Assembly (NCBI GenBank): GCA_963813415.1
Contig: CAWEYW010000007.1
Location: 248,001 to 312,000, forward strand
DNA: 64,000 nucleotides
Reading direction: 5' to 3'
Source: CAIWHR01 sp963813415
Lineage (GTDB): Bacteria > Pseudomonadota > Gammaproteobacteria > Burkholderiales > Casimicrobiaceae
Shown here: positions 32,709 to 42,554 of the stretch, one piece after another
Numbering within the stretch: position 1 is the stretch's first letter
Layout of the letters: each line of letters opens with the position of its first letter
Position numbers and translations under genes: made by a program
The notes under the pieces: model-generated
Told to the model about the DNA's origin: nothing
The model's database searches: none
Seen by the model: only the letters and a program-made list of their open reading frames with translations

Positions 32709-33992
32709 ATGAACGGACGCGCTTACATCATCGACGGTGCACGCACGCCGTTCCTCAAGGCGCGCAACCGGCCCGGCCCCTTCGCGGCATCCGACCTCGC
32801 GACGGCGGCCGGCCGCGCACTGCTCGTGCGGCAGCCCTTCGCCCCGACCGAGCTGGACGAGGTCATTCTCGGCTGTGCGGCGCCCTCGGTGGATGAGGTG
32901 AACATCGGCCGCGTGGCCGCGTTGCGCATGGGCTGCGGCAACAAGGTTCCCGGCTGGACGGTAATGCGCAACTGCGCGTCCGGCATGCAGGCGATCGATT
33001 CCGCCATCAACAACATCCGTGTCGGCCGCTCGAACCTCGTGCTGGCCGGCGGGGTGGATGCGCTTTCCCGCGCGCCGTTGTTGTTCTCGGACGCGATGGT
33101 GCTGTGGCTGTCGAGCTGGTATGCCGCCAGATCGGTGGGCCAGCGCGCGGCGCTCATCGGGCAGCTCAGGCTCAAGCATCTCGCGCCGGTGATCGGGCTC
33201 ATGAAGGGCCTCACCGATCCGATGGTGGGCCTGCTGATGGGGCAGACGGCGGAGAACCTGGCGTACCGCTTCGGTATCACTCGTGATGACATGGACGTAT
33301 TCGCGGCGCGCAGCCACCAGCGCGTGCTGGCAGCGCAGCAGGCGGGCCATCTCGCGGACGAGGTGGTGCCGCTCTTCGACGACAGGGGCAACGCCTATCT
33401 GCAGGACGATGGCGTGCGCCAGGATTCGACGCCCCAGAACCTGGCCAAGCTGAAGCCGTTCTTCGACCGCAAGTATGGCAACGTCACCGCGGGCAACAGC
33501 TCCCAGGTCACCGATGGCGCGGCGTGGCTGCTGCTCGCGTCGGAACGCGCGGTGAAGGAGCGCGGACTCACCCCCATCGGCCGCATCGTGGACACCGAGT
33601 GGGCGGCGCTCGACCCGGCGCAGATGGGATTGGGGCCGGTGCACTCGGCGACGCCGATCCTGCGCCGCCACGGTCTCGGGCTGAACGATCTCGATGCCTG
33701 GGAGATCAACGAAGCGTTTGCGGCGCAGGTGATCGCGTGCGAACGCGCCTGGGCATCCGACGACTATTGCCGGACCGAGCTCGGCCTCGACGGCGCGCTG
33801 GGCGTGCTCGACGAGTCGAAGCTCAACATGGACGGCGGCGCGATCGCACTCGGACACCCGGTCGGGGCGTCGGGTGCACGCATCGTGCTGCATCTTCTGA
33901 AGGTCCTGGAGCGCACCGGTGGGCGCCGCGGCATCGCCTGCATCTGCATCGGCGGCGGTCAGGGTGGCGCGATGCTGGTCGAGCGCACGTAA
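32709..33992 (+). CDS. acetyl-CoA C-acyltransferase (thiolase, FadI-like)
   Basis: 427 residues. Thiolase triad: nucleophile Cys in MRNCASGMQ, His in GHPVGASG, and second Cys in CICIGGGQGG. Length and the insertion before INEAFAAQV fit the FadI/long-chain branch. It cleaves 3-ketoacyl-CoA to acetyl-CoA and a shortened acyl-CoA. It pairs with the adjacent multifunctional protein that starts 18 nt downstream, as FadI with FadJ. ATG 32709 lies in a GCATGGCATG context with an earlier out-of-frame ATG. Confidence 0.92.
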   Translation: MNGRAYIIDGARTPFLKARNRPGPFAASDLATAAGRALLVRQPFAPTELDEVILGCAAPSVDEVNIGRVAALRMGCGNKVPGWTVMRNCASGMQAIDSAINNIRVGRSNLVLAGGVDALSRAPLLFSDAMVLWLSSWYAARSVGQRAALIGQLRLKHLAPVIGLMKGLTDPMVGLLMGQTAENLAYRFGITRDDMDVFAARSHQRVLAAQQAGHLADEVVPLFDDRGNAYLQDDGVRQDSTPQNLAKLKPFFDRKYGNVTAGNSSQVTDGAAWLLLASERAVKERGLTPIGRIVDTEWAALDPAQMGLGPVHSATPILRRHGLGLNDLDAWEINEAFAAQVIACERAWASDDYCRTELGLDGALGVLDESKLNMDGGAIALGHPVGASGARIVLHLLKVLERTGGRRGIACICIGGGQGGAMLVERT

Positions 33993-34010
33993 GGCGAAGG
34001 AGGAACTGCA

Positions 34011-36047
34011 GTGGCCACCATTCCCGCCGAAACCCGCGTACGCGCCGCGACGCCGATCAGCGATCGCTCCCCGGTACTGCCAACGGATAACGCCGCTGCG
34101 CCGCTGCGCCATTGGCGATTGACGCGCGAGCATGACGGTATCGCGCGACTCGTGCTGGATCGTGCGGACGCGAGCACCAACACGCTGTCCGCGGTCGTGC
34201 TCGCGGAACTGAACGGCGCACTCGATCAATTGGCGCGCGACCCGCCGGCCGGCCTGATCATCGCCTCCGGCAAGGCCAATGGTTTCATCGCCGGTGCCGA
34301 TGTCGACGAATTCGGCGACGTGCGGTCCGAAGCCGACGCGCTGGCGCTCGTGCGTCGGGGCTGGGACACCTTCGAGCGGCTCGCAACGGTGCCGTATCCC
34401 ACGGTCGCCCTCGTTCGCGGCTTCTGTCTTGGCGGCGGGCTGGAGCTGGCGCTGGCGTGCCGCTATCGGGTCGCGGTGGATGAACCGGGCACCCGACTGG
34501 GCCTGCCCGAGGTGATGCTCGGGATTCTTCCAGGCTGGGGCGGCATCAAGCGCCTGCCGCGGCTGACCGGTGCGCCGGCGGCGCTCGATCTCCTGCTGAC
34601 CGGCAAGACGGTCGATGCACGCAAGGCAAGGAAGCTCGGGATTGTCGACGAATGCGTGCCGGTGCGCATCATGGACAACACCGTGCACGGCGTGCTGCGT
34701 ACAAAGCCGCCGGCGCGCAGGCTCGGGTTCCCGTTATCCCTGACGCTGCACCCGCTCGTACGGCCGCTGATTGCAGCGCAGGCGCGCAAGCAGGTCGCGA
34801 AGCGCGCACGCCGCGAACACTATCCGGCGCCGTACGCCATTCTCGAGGTGTTCGCCCGCTACGACGGCAATGCGCTCGCCGTGCCTCCGTCCGATCCGGC
34901 ATCCATTCCGTCGTTGCTACGCTCGCCAACGGCGGCCAATCTCATCCGTGTATTTCGGCTGCAGGAGCGGCTGAAGAGCCTCGGCAAGGAAGGTGATTTC
35001 CGCGCGGCGCACGTGCATGTGGTGGGCGGCGGCACCATGGGTGGCGACATTGCGGCATGGTGCGCGTTGCGCGGCCTCCGCGTGACGCTGCAGGACCAGG
35101 ATGCACAACGCCTCGCTCCGGCGATGGGCCGCGCCGCGAAGCTCTTCAAGGAACGGCTGCGCGATCCACGCCGCATCCGCGATGCGATGGACAGGCTGAT
35201 TCCCGATGTCGCCGGCGCCGGCGTGCGGCGCGCCGACGTGATCATCGAGGCGATCTTCGAAAACCTCGAAGCGAAGCAGGCGCTGTTCGCGAAACTCGAG
35301 CGCGAGGCGAGGCCCGACGCCATCCTGGCGACGAACACGTCATCCATTCCGCTCGAGAGCATCGCCACCGTCCTGGATGACCCGGGTCGCCTCGTGGGTC
35401 TGCATTTCTTCAACCCGGTGTCGCGCATGATGCTCGTCGAGATCGTTGCCGGCCGCACGACGCACGCCGCGCTGCTGCCGCGTGCCGCTGCGTTCGTCCG
35501 CCAGATCGACAGGCTGCCGTTGCCAGTCAGGAGCGCGCCGGGATTCCTCGTGAACCGCATCCTCGCGCCCTACCTGATGACCGCGATGCGCTGCGTCGAC
35601 GAGGGCATCGCGCCCGAGGTCGTGGACGAGGCGGCACTCGCGTTCGGGATGCCGATGGGTCCCCTCGAGCTCGCCGACACCGTTGGCCTCGACATTTGCA
35701 TGGCCGTGGGCCGGATGCTCGCCGCGGACGCTGTTCCCCCGCGCTGCCTCGCAGAGCGTGTCACCGCGGGCAAGCTCGGCAAGAAGTCCAAAGCGGGCTT
35801 CTATGACTGGTCGAGCGGCAAGGCCGCGAAAGGGCGCGCCGGCACGCCACCCGCCGGTCTCGCCGATCGCCTGATCCTGCCTTTCGTCAACGAGGCGAAG
35901 GCCGCGCTCGCGGAAGATATCGTCGGCGATGCCGACCTCGTGGATGCAGGCGCGATCTTCGGGACCGGCTTCGCACCGTTTCGCGGAGGTCCCTTGCATT
36001 ATGCGCAGGAGCAGGGGCCTGCTTCGGCGCGGCTTGCGGGAGCGTGA
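34011..36047 (+). CDS. enoyl-CoA hydratase / 3-hydroxyacyl-CoA dehydrogenase, FadJ-like
   Basis: 678 residues. Crotonase domain first (about 35-230, FIAGADVDEFG, CLGGGLELALACRYRV with LGLPEVMLG), then the NAD-binding 3-hydroxyacyl-CoA dehydrogenase domain (GGGTMGGDIAAWCA near 340, FFNPV, GFLVNRILAPY). This hydratase-first order is that of FadB/FadJ. GTG start at 34011 is supported by a strong GAAGGAGGAA ribosome binding site. A second protein with the reverse order lies at 40087. Confidence 0.93.
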   Translation: MATIPAETRVRAATPISDRSPVLPTDNAAAPLRHWRLTREHDGIARLVLDRADASTNTLSAVVLAELNGALDQLARDPPAGLIIASGKANGFIAGADVDEFGDVRSEADALALVRRGWDTFERLATVPYPTVALVRGFCLGGGLELALACRYRVAVDEPGTRLGLPEVMLGILPGWGGIKRLPRLTGAPAALDLLLTGKTVDARKARKLGIVDECVPVRIMDNTVHGVLRTKPPARRLGFPLSLTLHPLVRPLIAAQARKQVAKRARREHYPAPYAILEVFARYDGNALAVPPSDPASIPSLLRSPTAANLIRVFRLQERLKSLGKEGDFRAAHVHVVGGGTMGGDIAAWCALRGLRVTLQDQDAQRLAPAMGRAAKLFKERLRDPRRIRDAMDRLIPDVAGAGVRRADVIIEAIFENLEAKQALFAKLEREARPDAILATNTSSIPLESIATVLDDPGRLVGLHFFNPVSRMMLVEIVAGRTTHAALLPRAAAFVRQIDRLPLPVRSAPGFLVNRILAPYLMTAMRCVDEGIAPEVVDEAALAFGMPMGPLELADTVGLDICMAVGRMLAADAVPPRCLAERVTAGKLGKKSKAGFYDWSSGKAAKGRAGTPPAGLADRLILPFVNEAKAALAEDIVGDADLVDAGAIFGTGFAPFRGGPLHYAQEQGPASARLAGA

Positions 36048-36224
36048 CGCGGCGCAACGCCGCATGGCAACGGGCTGCCGTCCGGACGCCCGGTGCGGCA
36101 AGGGCGTGTCGTCGGTGTAGCATGCGCTGCAAATGAGCAAATGATCGTCCGCCACACAATCGGCGAGTCACCGATCAAGGCCGGGCCAGCAACCGGCGCG
36201 ACTGCCGTTCCGAGGAGGAGTCCA

Positions 36225-37895
36225 GTGGACAGGATCTGGCTGAAGCAGTACCCGCCTGGCGTTCCGGCCGAGATCGACATCAATCAGTACGCGTCCCTGC
36301 GCGACGTGTTCGATGAGACCGTCACGCGCTTCGCCGCCCGCCCGGCATTCACCTGCATGGGCAAGTCGATCACGTTCGCGGACCTCGAGGTGCTGTCGCG
36401 CGCCTTCGCCGCCTACCTGCAGGGCATCGGATGCAAGAAGGGCACGCGCGTGGCCCTGATGATGCCCAACATCCTGCAATACCCGATCTGCCTCTTCGGC
36501 ACCCTGCGTGCAGGATGCACGGTCGTGAACGTCAATCCGCTGTACACGGCGCGCGAGCTCGAGCACCAGCTCACCGACTCCGGCGCGGAAGTGATCGTGG
36601 TTGTCGAGAACTTCGCGCGCACGCTGCAGGAAATCGTGCGACGCACGAAGGTCCGTCAGGTGGTCATGACGAGCATCGGCGAGCTCCTCGGCTTCAAGGG
36701 GCTGATCGTCGACTTCGTGCTGCGGCGGGTGAAGAAGATGATTCCCGCATGGTCGCTGCCGGGCTCCGTGCGCCTCTCGAGCGCGCTGGCGCAGGGCCGC
36801 AGGCGCAAGCTCGAGGACGTGCCGCTCGGACATGACGACATTGCCTTCCTGCAATACACCGGAGGCACCACGGGTGTTGCGAAGGGCGCGATGCTGCTGC
36901 ACCGGAACATCATCGCCAACCTGCTGCAGGCCCGCGCGTGGGTGCAGCCCTTCCTGGGCGACGAGCGCCATATCATCATCACGCCGCTCCCGCTGTATCA
37001 CATCTTTTCGCTGACAGCGAACTGTCTCGTGTTCATGGCGCTCGGCGGCGAGAACGTGCTGATCACCAATCCGCGGGACATTCCGGGCTTCGTGAAGGAG
37101 CTCGCGCGGCGTCGCTTCACCGCAATCACCGGCGTGAACACGCTGTTCAACGCCCTGCTCAACAACCCGGATTTCGCGAAGGTCGACTTCTCGTCGCTCA
37201 AGCTCGTGCTGGGTGGCGGCATGGCGGTGCAGGAAGCCGTGGCGGAGCGGTGGAAGCAGACGACGAACGTGCCGCTGATCGAGGCGTACGGTCTCACCGA
37301 GACATCACCCGCGGCGACCATCAACCCGCTCGATCTTCCGGCGTACAACGGCTCGATCGGGCTGCCGATTCCGTCCACCGAGCTCATCCTGCGTGACGAC
37401 GACGGGAGCACGGTCGGCATCGGCGAGCCCGGCGAGATCTGCATTCGCGGCCCGCAGGTGATGGCCGGATACTGGCAGCATCCGAATGAGACCGCCAAGG
37501 TGCTCGACAAGGACGGCTGGTTCGCCACGGGCGACATCGGGATCATGGATGCGAAGGGCTACGTCAAGATCGTCGATCGCAAGAAGGACATGATCCTGGT
37601 GTCCGGATTCAACGTGTATCCCAACGAGATCGAAGGCGTGGTGGCGATGCATCCGGGCGTGCTCGAGTGCGCGGCGGTCGGCGTGCCCGACGTCAAGTCC
37701 GGCGAAGCGGTCAAGCTCTACGCGGTGAAGCGCGACGAGAAGGTGACGGCCGAGGACATCCTCGGTCATTGCCGCCGCCACCTCACCGGCTACAAGGTCC
37801 CACGCGACATCGAGTTTCGTACCGACCTGCCGAAGTCCAACGTGGGCAAGATCCTGCGGCGCGAGTTGCGCGACGAGGCCAAGCAAGCGGCATGA
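36225..37895 (+). CDS. fadD: long-chain fatty acyl-CoA ligase
   Basis: 556 residues. AMP-binding enzyme with the P-loop YTGGTTGVAKGAML, EAYGLTETSP, the hinge GDIGIMDAKGYVKIVDRKKDM and C-terminal lysine in KSNVGKILRREL. Activates free fatty acids after FadL import. The GTG at 36225 is chosen because CGAGGAGGAG lies just upstream; the longer reading back to 36093 is unlikely. A 177-nt gap separates it from the preceding fadJ-like gene, so it may have its own promoter. A thioesterase gene follows 19 nt later. Confidence 0.95.
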   Translation: MDRIWLKQYPPGVPAEIDINQYASLRDVFDETVTRFAARPAFTCMGKSITFADLEVLSRAFAAYLQGIGCKKGTRVALMMPNILQYPICLFGTLRAGCTVVNVNPLYTARELEHQLTDSGAEVIVVVENFARTLQEIVRRTKVRQVVMTSIGELLGFKGLIVDFVLRRVKKMIPAWSLPGSVRLSSALAQGRRRKLEDVPLGHDDIAFLQYTGGTTGVAKGAMLLHRNIIANLLQARAWVQPFLGDERHIIITPLPLYHIFSLTANCLVFMALGGENVLITNPRDIPGFVKELARRRFTAITGVNTLFNALLNNPDFAKVDFSSLKLVLGGGMAVQEAVAERWKQTTNVPLIEAYGLTETSPAATINPLDLPAYNGSIGLPIPSTELILRDDDGSTVGIGEPGEICIRGPQVMAGYWQHPNETAKVLDKDGWFATGDIGIMDAKGYVKIVDRKKDMILVSGFNVYPNEIEGVVAMHPGVLECAAVGVPDVKSGEAVKLYAVKRDEKVTAEDILGHCRRHLTGYKVPRDIEFRTDLPKSNVGKILRRELRDEAKQAA

Positions 37896-37914
37896 CCATT
37901 GGGAACACCGACCG

Positions 37915-38334
37915 ATGAGTGCCGCCGGCCATGCTTCCGCAACGGGCGAGCACGTCGCCCTTCCCGACGAGCAGCCGGCGCTACGCGTCGTGCCCATGCC
38001 GCACGACGCGAATTACCACGGCGACATCTTCGGCGGCTGGATCATGTCGCAGGTGGACATCGCGGGTTCGGTGCCGGCGTCGCGTCGCGCGCGCGGGCGT
38101 CTCGCCACGGTGGCCGTGAATTCCTTCGTGTTCAAGCAGCCGGTGCTGATCGGCGATCTGGTCAGCTTCTATGCGCGCATCAGCCGCGTCGGTCGCACCT
38201 CGATCACCGTGGACGTGGAGGTGTATGCGCAGCGCAATCCGACCGATGAGGTTTGCGTCAAGGTGACCGAAGCGAGCCTGACGTACGTGGCCGTCGGCCC
38301 TGACCGGAAGCCGCGTGAACTGCCGCCGGAATGA
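37915..38334 (+). CDS. acyl-CoA thioesterase, YciA/BACH-type hotdog
   Basis: 139 residues. Single hotdog domain with the active-site pattern NYHGDIFGGWIMSQVDIAG and PVLIGDLVSFYARISRVG. It hydrolyses acyl-CoA to free CoA, which can relieve acyl-CoA overload or rescue stalled beta-oxidation. Short spacing behind fadD suggests co-transcription, making a pair that charges and discharges fatty acids. Confidence 0.9.
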   Translation: MSAAGHASATGEHVALPDEQPALRVVPMPHDANYHGDIFGGWIMSQVDIAGSVPASRRARGRLATVAVNSFVFKQPVLIGDLVSFYARISRVGRTSITVDVEVYAQRNPTDEVCVKVTEASLTYVAVGPDRKPRELPPE

Positions 38335-38561
38335 TGGCGTGCGCGGTGTTGCCGCACTACACCATAGCCCCATCGCATGGATGCAACACTCACTGTCGAA
38401 CAACGGTTCCGCGGACAGAAGGCACGGTGCGGTCGATCGCCGGCGCGTGTATATTGGATACGCTAACCGTTTGTCCAAAAAGCGATAGCCACCGTTCGAA
38501 GGACAACGAACCGGCGCTGACGGTGTTGGTCGCGCCACCAAGAAACCAGAGGAGAGGCATC

Positions 38562-39974
38562 ATGAGCATCCCGTTTAGTCGCACGCGCGTCGCGCTCGCC
38601 ATCGGCGGAGTCGCCCTCGCGCTCGGCGCCGGACAGGCTTACGGCGGCGGATTTGCCCTGCAGGAAACGTCGGCCAGCGGCCTCGGCAATGCCTTCGCCG
38701 GCGGCGCGGCGGCAGCCGAGGATGCCAGCACCGTCTGGTCCAATCCGGCCGGCATGTCGCGCATCGGCTCGTACCAGATCGTCGGTGCGCTCCACATCAT
38801 CACCCCTTCGTTCAAGTTCCACGACGACGGTTCGCTCGCCGCGCAGTTCCAGCCGCTCGGGCACAACGGTGGTGACGCCGGGACGGTGAACTTCGTTCCG
38901 AATGCCTATCTGGTCGCCCCGATCAACCGGCAGCTTGCGCTGGGCCTCGGCATGAATGCGCCGTACGGGCTCGTGACGCACTATGGGGAAGGCTGGCTGG
39001 GCCGCTTCCAGGCCATCGAGTCGAACATCAAGACGATCAACGTGAATCCGGCGTTGTCGTGGAGGGTGTCGGACAGGGTCGCGCTCGGCATCGGCGCGAG
39101 CTACCAGCGCATCGACGCGAAGCTGACGAGCCGCTTCAACTATTCCGCCGCGCTCGCGCAAGCCGCGCAGCAGGCGGCGACTGCAGGCCAGATCCCCGCC
39201 GCTGCCGTGCCCGCCTTCATCGGCGCCACGTCGGGGCTCGACTCGGGCGTGAAGATCGACGGCGATGACAGCGCGTGGGGCTGGAACGTCGGCATCCTGT
39301 TCGACCTCGACAGCAACTCGCGCATCGGCGCCCAGTACCGATCCAAGATCAAGTACAACGTTGCCGGCAACGTTTCGTTCGACCACCCGCCCCTGCCGGC
39401 GCTGCCGCCGACGCTCGCGCCCATCGGCGCGGCCCTGTCCACGGCGGTGAACAACGCGCTGTTCGACGGCGGGGTGCGAGGCGACCTCGAAGAGCCGGAG
39501 ACCGCCAACATCTCGTACTTCCGCCGGCTGAACGATCGCTGGGACATCATGGCCGACGCACAATGGACGGGCTGGAGCAGCTTCCAGACCCTGACGTTCA
39601 CGCGCACGACGGGGGCCGTGCTCGGCAGCAATCCGGAGAACTGGGACGACGTGTGGCGGTTCTCGCTGGGAGCGAACTATCACTACAACGATCGGCTCAT
39701 GCTCCGCGGCGGCCTGGCGTACGACCAGGGGCCGGCCATCGATCGCGATCGCACGCCGCGCCTGCCCGACGTGGATCGCGTCTGGATCGCCGTCGGCGCG
39801 CAATACGCGGTTACGCCGCAACTGAAGGTCGATGGCGCCTTCACCTACATCCAGGGGACGAAGAAGGCCAGCATCGACCAGAACAACGGCAGCACTGCAC
39901 TTAACGGCCTCATCAAAGGCAACTACGACGTGAGCGCAACGATCTTCTCGGTCCAGGCGGCCTACTCGTTCTGA
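38562..39974 (+). CDS. fadL: FadL/TodX-type outer-membrane fatty acid channel
   Basis: 470 residues. Signal peptide of about 27 residues cleaved near GQAYGG, mature N-terminus GGFALQETSASGLGNAFAG which is the FadL hatch signature, then a beta-barrel pattern ending in phenylalanine (FSVQAAYSF). ATG 38562 has AGAGGAGAG upstream. It takes up long-chain fatty acids. The 227-bp upstream gap probably holds its promoter; an AT-rich element around 38447-38462 (TATATTGGATA) is the best candidate. Terminator follows. Confidence 0.95.
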   Translation: MSIPFSRTRVALAIGGVALALGAGQAYGGGFALQETSASGLGNAFAGGAAAAEDASTVWSNPAGMSRIGSYQIVGALHIITPSFKFHDDGSLAAQFQPLGHNGGDAGTVNFVPNAYLVAPINRQLALGLGMNAPYGLVTHYGEGWLGRFQAIESNIKTINVNPALSWRVSDRVALGIGASYQRIDAKLTSRFNYSAALAQAAQQAATAGQIPAAAVPAFIGATSGLDSGVKIDGDDSAWGWNVGILFDLDSNSRIGAQYRSKIKYNVAGNVSFDHPPLPALPPTLAPIGAALSTAVNNALFDGGVRGDLEEPETANISYFRRLNDRWDIMADAQWTGWSSFQTLTFTRTTGAVLGSNPENWDDVWRFSLGANYHYNDRLMLRGGLAYDQGPAIDRDRTPRLPDVDRVWIAVGAQYAVTPQLKVDGAFTYIQGTKKASIDQNNGSTALNGLIKGNYDVSATIFSVQAAYSF

Positions 39975-39997
39975 CGTCCACGGCTTTGCAGTAACAG

Positions 39998-40033
39998 GCG
40001 CGGCCGAGGCGATCCCCCGGCCGCGCTTACTTT
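39998..40033 (+). terminator. probable rho-independent terminator after fadL
   Basis: 9-bp perfect GC stem GCGCGGCCG / CGGCCGCGC (39998-40006, 40018-40026) with an 11-nt loop, followed by TTACTTTC. The T-run is imperfect, but the stem is strong and placed 24 nt after the fadL stop. Confidence 0.6.
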
Positions 40034-40086
40034 CGCGCGCAGGCACGCGACCACCCGCCGCAGGCCTGCACTGCAGGATTCCGACC

Positions 40087-42483
40087 ATGTCCACATCCAC
40101 TTTTCTCGTTCGCCGCGCCGCCGTGCTCGGCGCCGGAGTCATGGGCGCGCAAATCGCTGCCCACCTCGCCAACGCCGGCATTCCGGTGGTGCTGTTCGAT
40201 CTGACCGCGCGCGAGGGCGATCCCAACGGCATCGTCGGGCGCGCACTCGATGGCCTCAGGAAGCTCGAGCCGGCGCCGCTCGCGATCAAAGAGCGGCTCG
40301 CCGCGATCGAGGCGGCGAACTACGACCACGACCTCGAGCGCCTGCGTGAATGCGACCTCGTGATCGAGGCGATCGCCGAGCGCATGGACTGGAAGCGCGA
40401 TCTGTACGAGCGCATCGCGCCACACGTCGCCGCACATGCCGTGCTCGCCTCGAACACTTCAGGATTGTCGATCGGAGCGCTGGCCGAGGCGCTGCCGGCT
40501 GCTCTGCGCGGGCGCTTCTGCGGCGTGCACTTCTTCAATCCGCCGCGCTACATGCATCTCGTCGAGTTGATCGCGCCGCCCGCCTGCGACGCCGGCCTGC
40601 TCGATGCTCTCGAGACCTTTCTCACGACCACTCTGGGCAAGGGTGTCGTGCGCGCGAAGGACACCCCGAACTTCATCGCCAACCGGGTGGGCATTTTCTC
40701 GGTGCTGGCGACGATGCATTACACGCAGGCGTTCGGGCTCGGCTTCGATGTCGTCGATGCGCTCACCGGCCCGGCCATCGGCCGCGCGAAGAGCGCGACC
40801 TATCGCACCAGCGATGTCGTCGGGCTCGACACCATGGCGCACGTGGTGAAGACGATGCGCGACACGCTGCCGGATGACCCATGGCACGCGCTGTTCGAGA
40901 CGCCTGCGGTGCTCGCCGGCCTCGTTGCGCAGGGTGCGCTCGGTCAGAAGAGCAAGGCCGGGTTCTTCCGCAAGTCGGGCAAGGAGATCCAGGTCCTCGA
41001 TCCGGCATCGGGCACCTACCGCACCGCCGCCGGCGCCATCTCCCCCGAGGTGCAGAAGCTCCTCGCCATCGACGAGCCGCGCGAGAAGCTCGCGGCGCTG
41101 CGCGCGTCGAGCGAGCCGCAGGCGCAGTTCCTGTGGGCGATCTTCCGCGACCTGTTCCACTATTGCGCGTACCACCTCGCTGCCATCGCCAACAGCGCGC
41201 GCGACGTCGACCTCGCGCTGCGCTGGGGCTTCGGGTGGCAGATGGGGCCCTTCGAGCTGTGGCAGGCGGCGGGCTGGACGGACGTCGCCCAGTGGATCGC
41301 TAAGGACATCGCCGACGGCAAGACGCTTGCGTCCGTGCCGCTGCCGGCGTGGGTACGCGAGGGACCAGCGGCGGGCGGCGTGCACCAGGTGCAAGGGGCG
41401 TGGAGCGCATCGACCGGCACGTTCGTGCCGCGATCGACCTTGCCGGTTTATCGCCGGCAGTACTTTCCCGATCCCGTCCTCGGCGAGCGCTGGCCGCGCG
41501 GCACCACGATTGCCGAGACTGCCGCGGTGCGCACGTGGCATCTCGCCGACGACATCGCGATCGTCTCCTTCCGGACCAAGGGGCACACCATCGGCGAGGA
41601 CGTGCTGGATGGCCTGCTCGATGCGATCGAGCGCGCCGAGCGCGGCTTCCGCGGCCTCGTGATCTGGCAGCCGCGCGAGCCGTTCTCGCTGGGTGCGAAT
41701 CTCAAGGCCGTCATGCCCGACGTGCAGGCCGCACGCTGGGGTGCGGTCGAGGCAGTCGTGGCCAAGTTCCAGCAGACCTCGCAACGCTTGCGTTACAGCC
41801 TGGTGCCGACCGTTGCCGCGGTGCGCGGCATGGCGCTTGGTGGCTCGTGCGAGTTCATTTTGCACTGCGACCGCACGGTCGCCGCGCTCGAGTCGTATAT
41901 CGGTCTGGTCGAAGTAGGCGTCGGACTGCTGCCTGCCGGCGGCGGATGCAAGGAGTTCGCGATGCGCGCCGTACAGGAGTGTGCGCGCGGCGCCAGTGGC
42001 AGCCAGATGGACCAGTTCCCGTTCCTGCGCACGTATTTCCAGACGATGGCCAAGGCAACGGTATCGAAGAGCGCGCTGGAGGCGAAGGAGCTCGGCTACC
42101 TCCGGCCGGCCGACGTGGTCATCTTGCATCCGCACGAGCTCCTCTTCGTCGCGCATGCCGAGGCCAGGGCGCTTGCGGATGCGGGATACCGGCCCCCGTT
42201 GCCGATGGCGGGCATCCCCGTGGCGGGCAAGACCGGCATCGCAACCCTCGAGATGCTCCTCGTCAACATGCGCGACGGCGGGTTCATCTCCGCCTACGAT
42301 TTCGAGGTCTGCCTGCGCGTGGCGCGGGTGCTCTGCGGCGGCGAAGTGGAGCCGGGGAGCGTCGTCGACGAGAAGTGGCTGCTCGAGCTCGAGCGCACGG
42401 AATTCATGCATCTGGTGCGCAATCCGCGTACGCAGGAGCGCATCGCGCACACGCTCGCCACGGGCAAGCCGCTGCGCAACTGA
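40087..42483 (+). CDS. 3-hydroxyacyl-CoA dehydrogenase / enoyl-CoA hydratase, reversed order
   Basis: 798 residues. The dehydrogenase domain comes first (GAGVMGAQIAAHLANAG at about 15-31, VIEAIAERMDWK, FFNPPRYMHLVELI), and the crotonase domain last (about 480-700; GMALGGSCEFILHCD, ESYIGLVEVGVGLLPAGGG). This is the order of FadN of Bacillus and related proteins, opposite to the FadJ-like protein at 34011. It catalyses hydration and oxidation in beta-oxidation. The thiolase gene 71 nt downstream is its likely partner, as in fadN-fadA operons. Confidence 0.93.
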   Translation: MSTSTFLVRRAAVLGAGVMGAQIAAHLANAGIPVVLFDLTAREGDPNGIVGRALDGLRKLEPAPLAIKERLAAIEAANYDHDLERLRECDLVIEAIAERMDWKRDLYERIAPHVAAHAVLASNTSGLSIGALAEALPAALRGRFCGVHFFNPPRYMHLVELIAPPACDAGLLDALETFLTTTLGKGVVRAKDTPNFIANRVGIFSVLATMHYTQAFGLGFDVVDALTGPAIGRAKSATYRTSDVVGLDTMAHVVKTMRDTLPDDPWHALFETPAVLAGLVAQGALGQKSKAGFFRKSGKEIQVLDPASGTYRTAAGAISPEVQKLLAIDEPREKLAALRASSEPQAQFLWAIFRDLFHYCAYHLAAIANSARDVDLALRWGFGWQMGPFELWQAAGWTDVAQWIAKDIADGKTLASVPLPAWVREGPAAGGVHQVQGAWSASTGTFVPRSTLPVYRRQYFPDPVLGERWPRGTTIAETAAVRTWHLADDIAIVSFRTKGHTIGEDVLDGLLDAIERAERGFRGLVIWQPREPFSLGANLKAVMPDVQAARWGAVEAVVAKFQQTSQRLRYSLVPTVAAVRGMALGGSCEFILHCDRTVAALESYIGLVEVGVGLLPAGGGCKEFAMRAVQECARGASGSQMDQFPFLRTYFQTMAKATVSKSALEAKELGYLRPADVVILHPHELLFVAHAEARALADAGYRPPLPMAGIPVAGKTGIATLEMLLVNMRDGGFISAYDFEVCLRVARVLCGGEVEPGSVVDEKWLLELERTEFMHLVRNPRTQERIAHTLATGKPLRN

Positions 42484-42554
42484 TGCCGTCACGGCGGCTG
42501 CGGAACCACGCGGCCTGGTTCCGGACCAAGCACTTCGAGACTGCGTGTTTTTGA

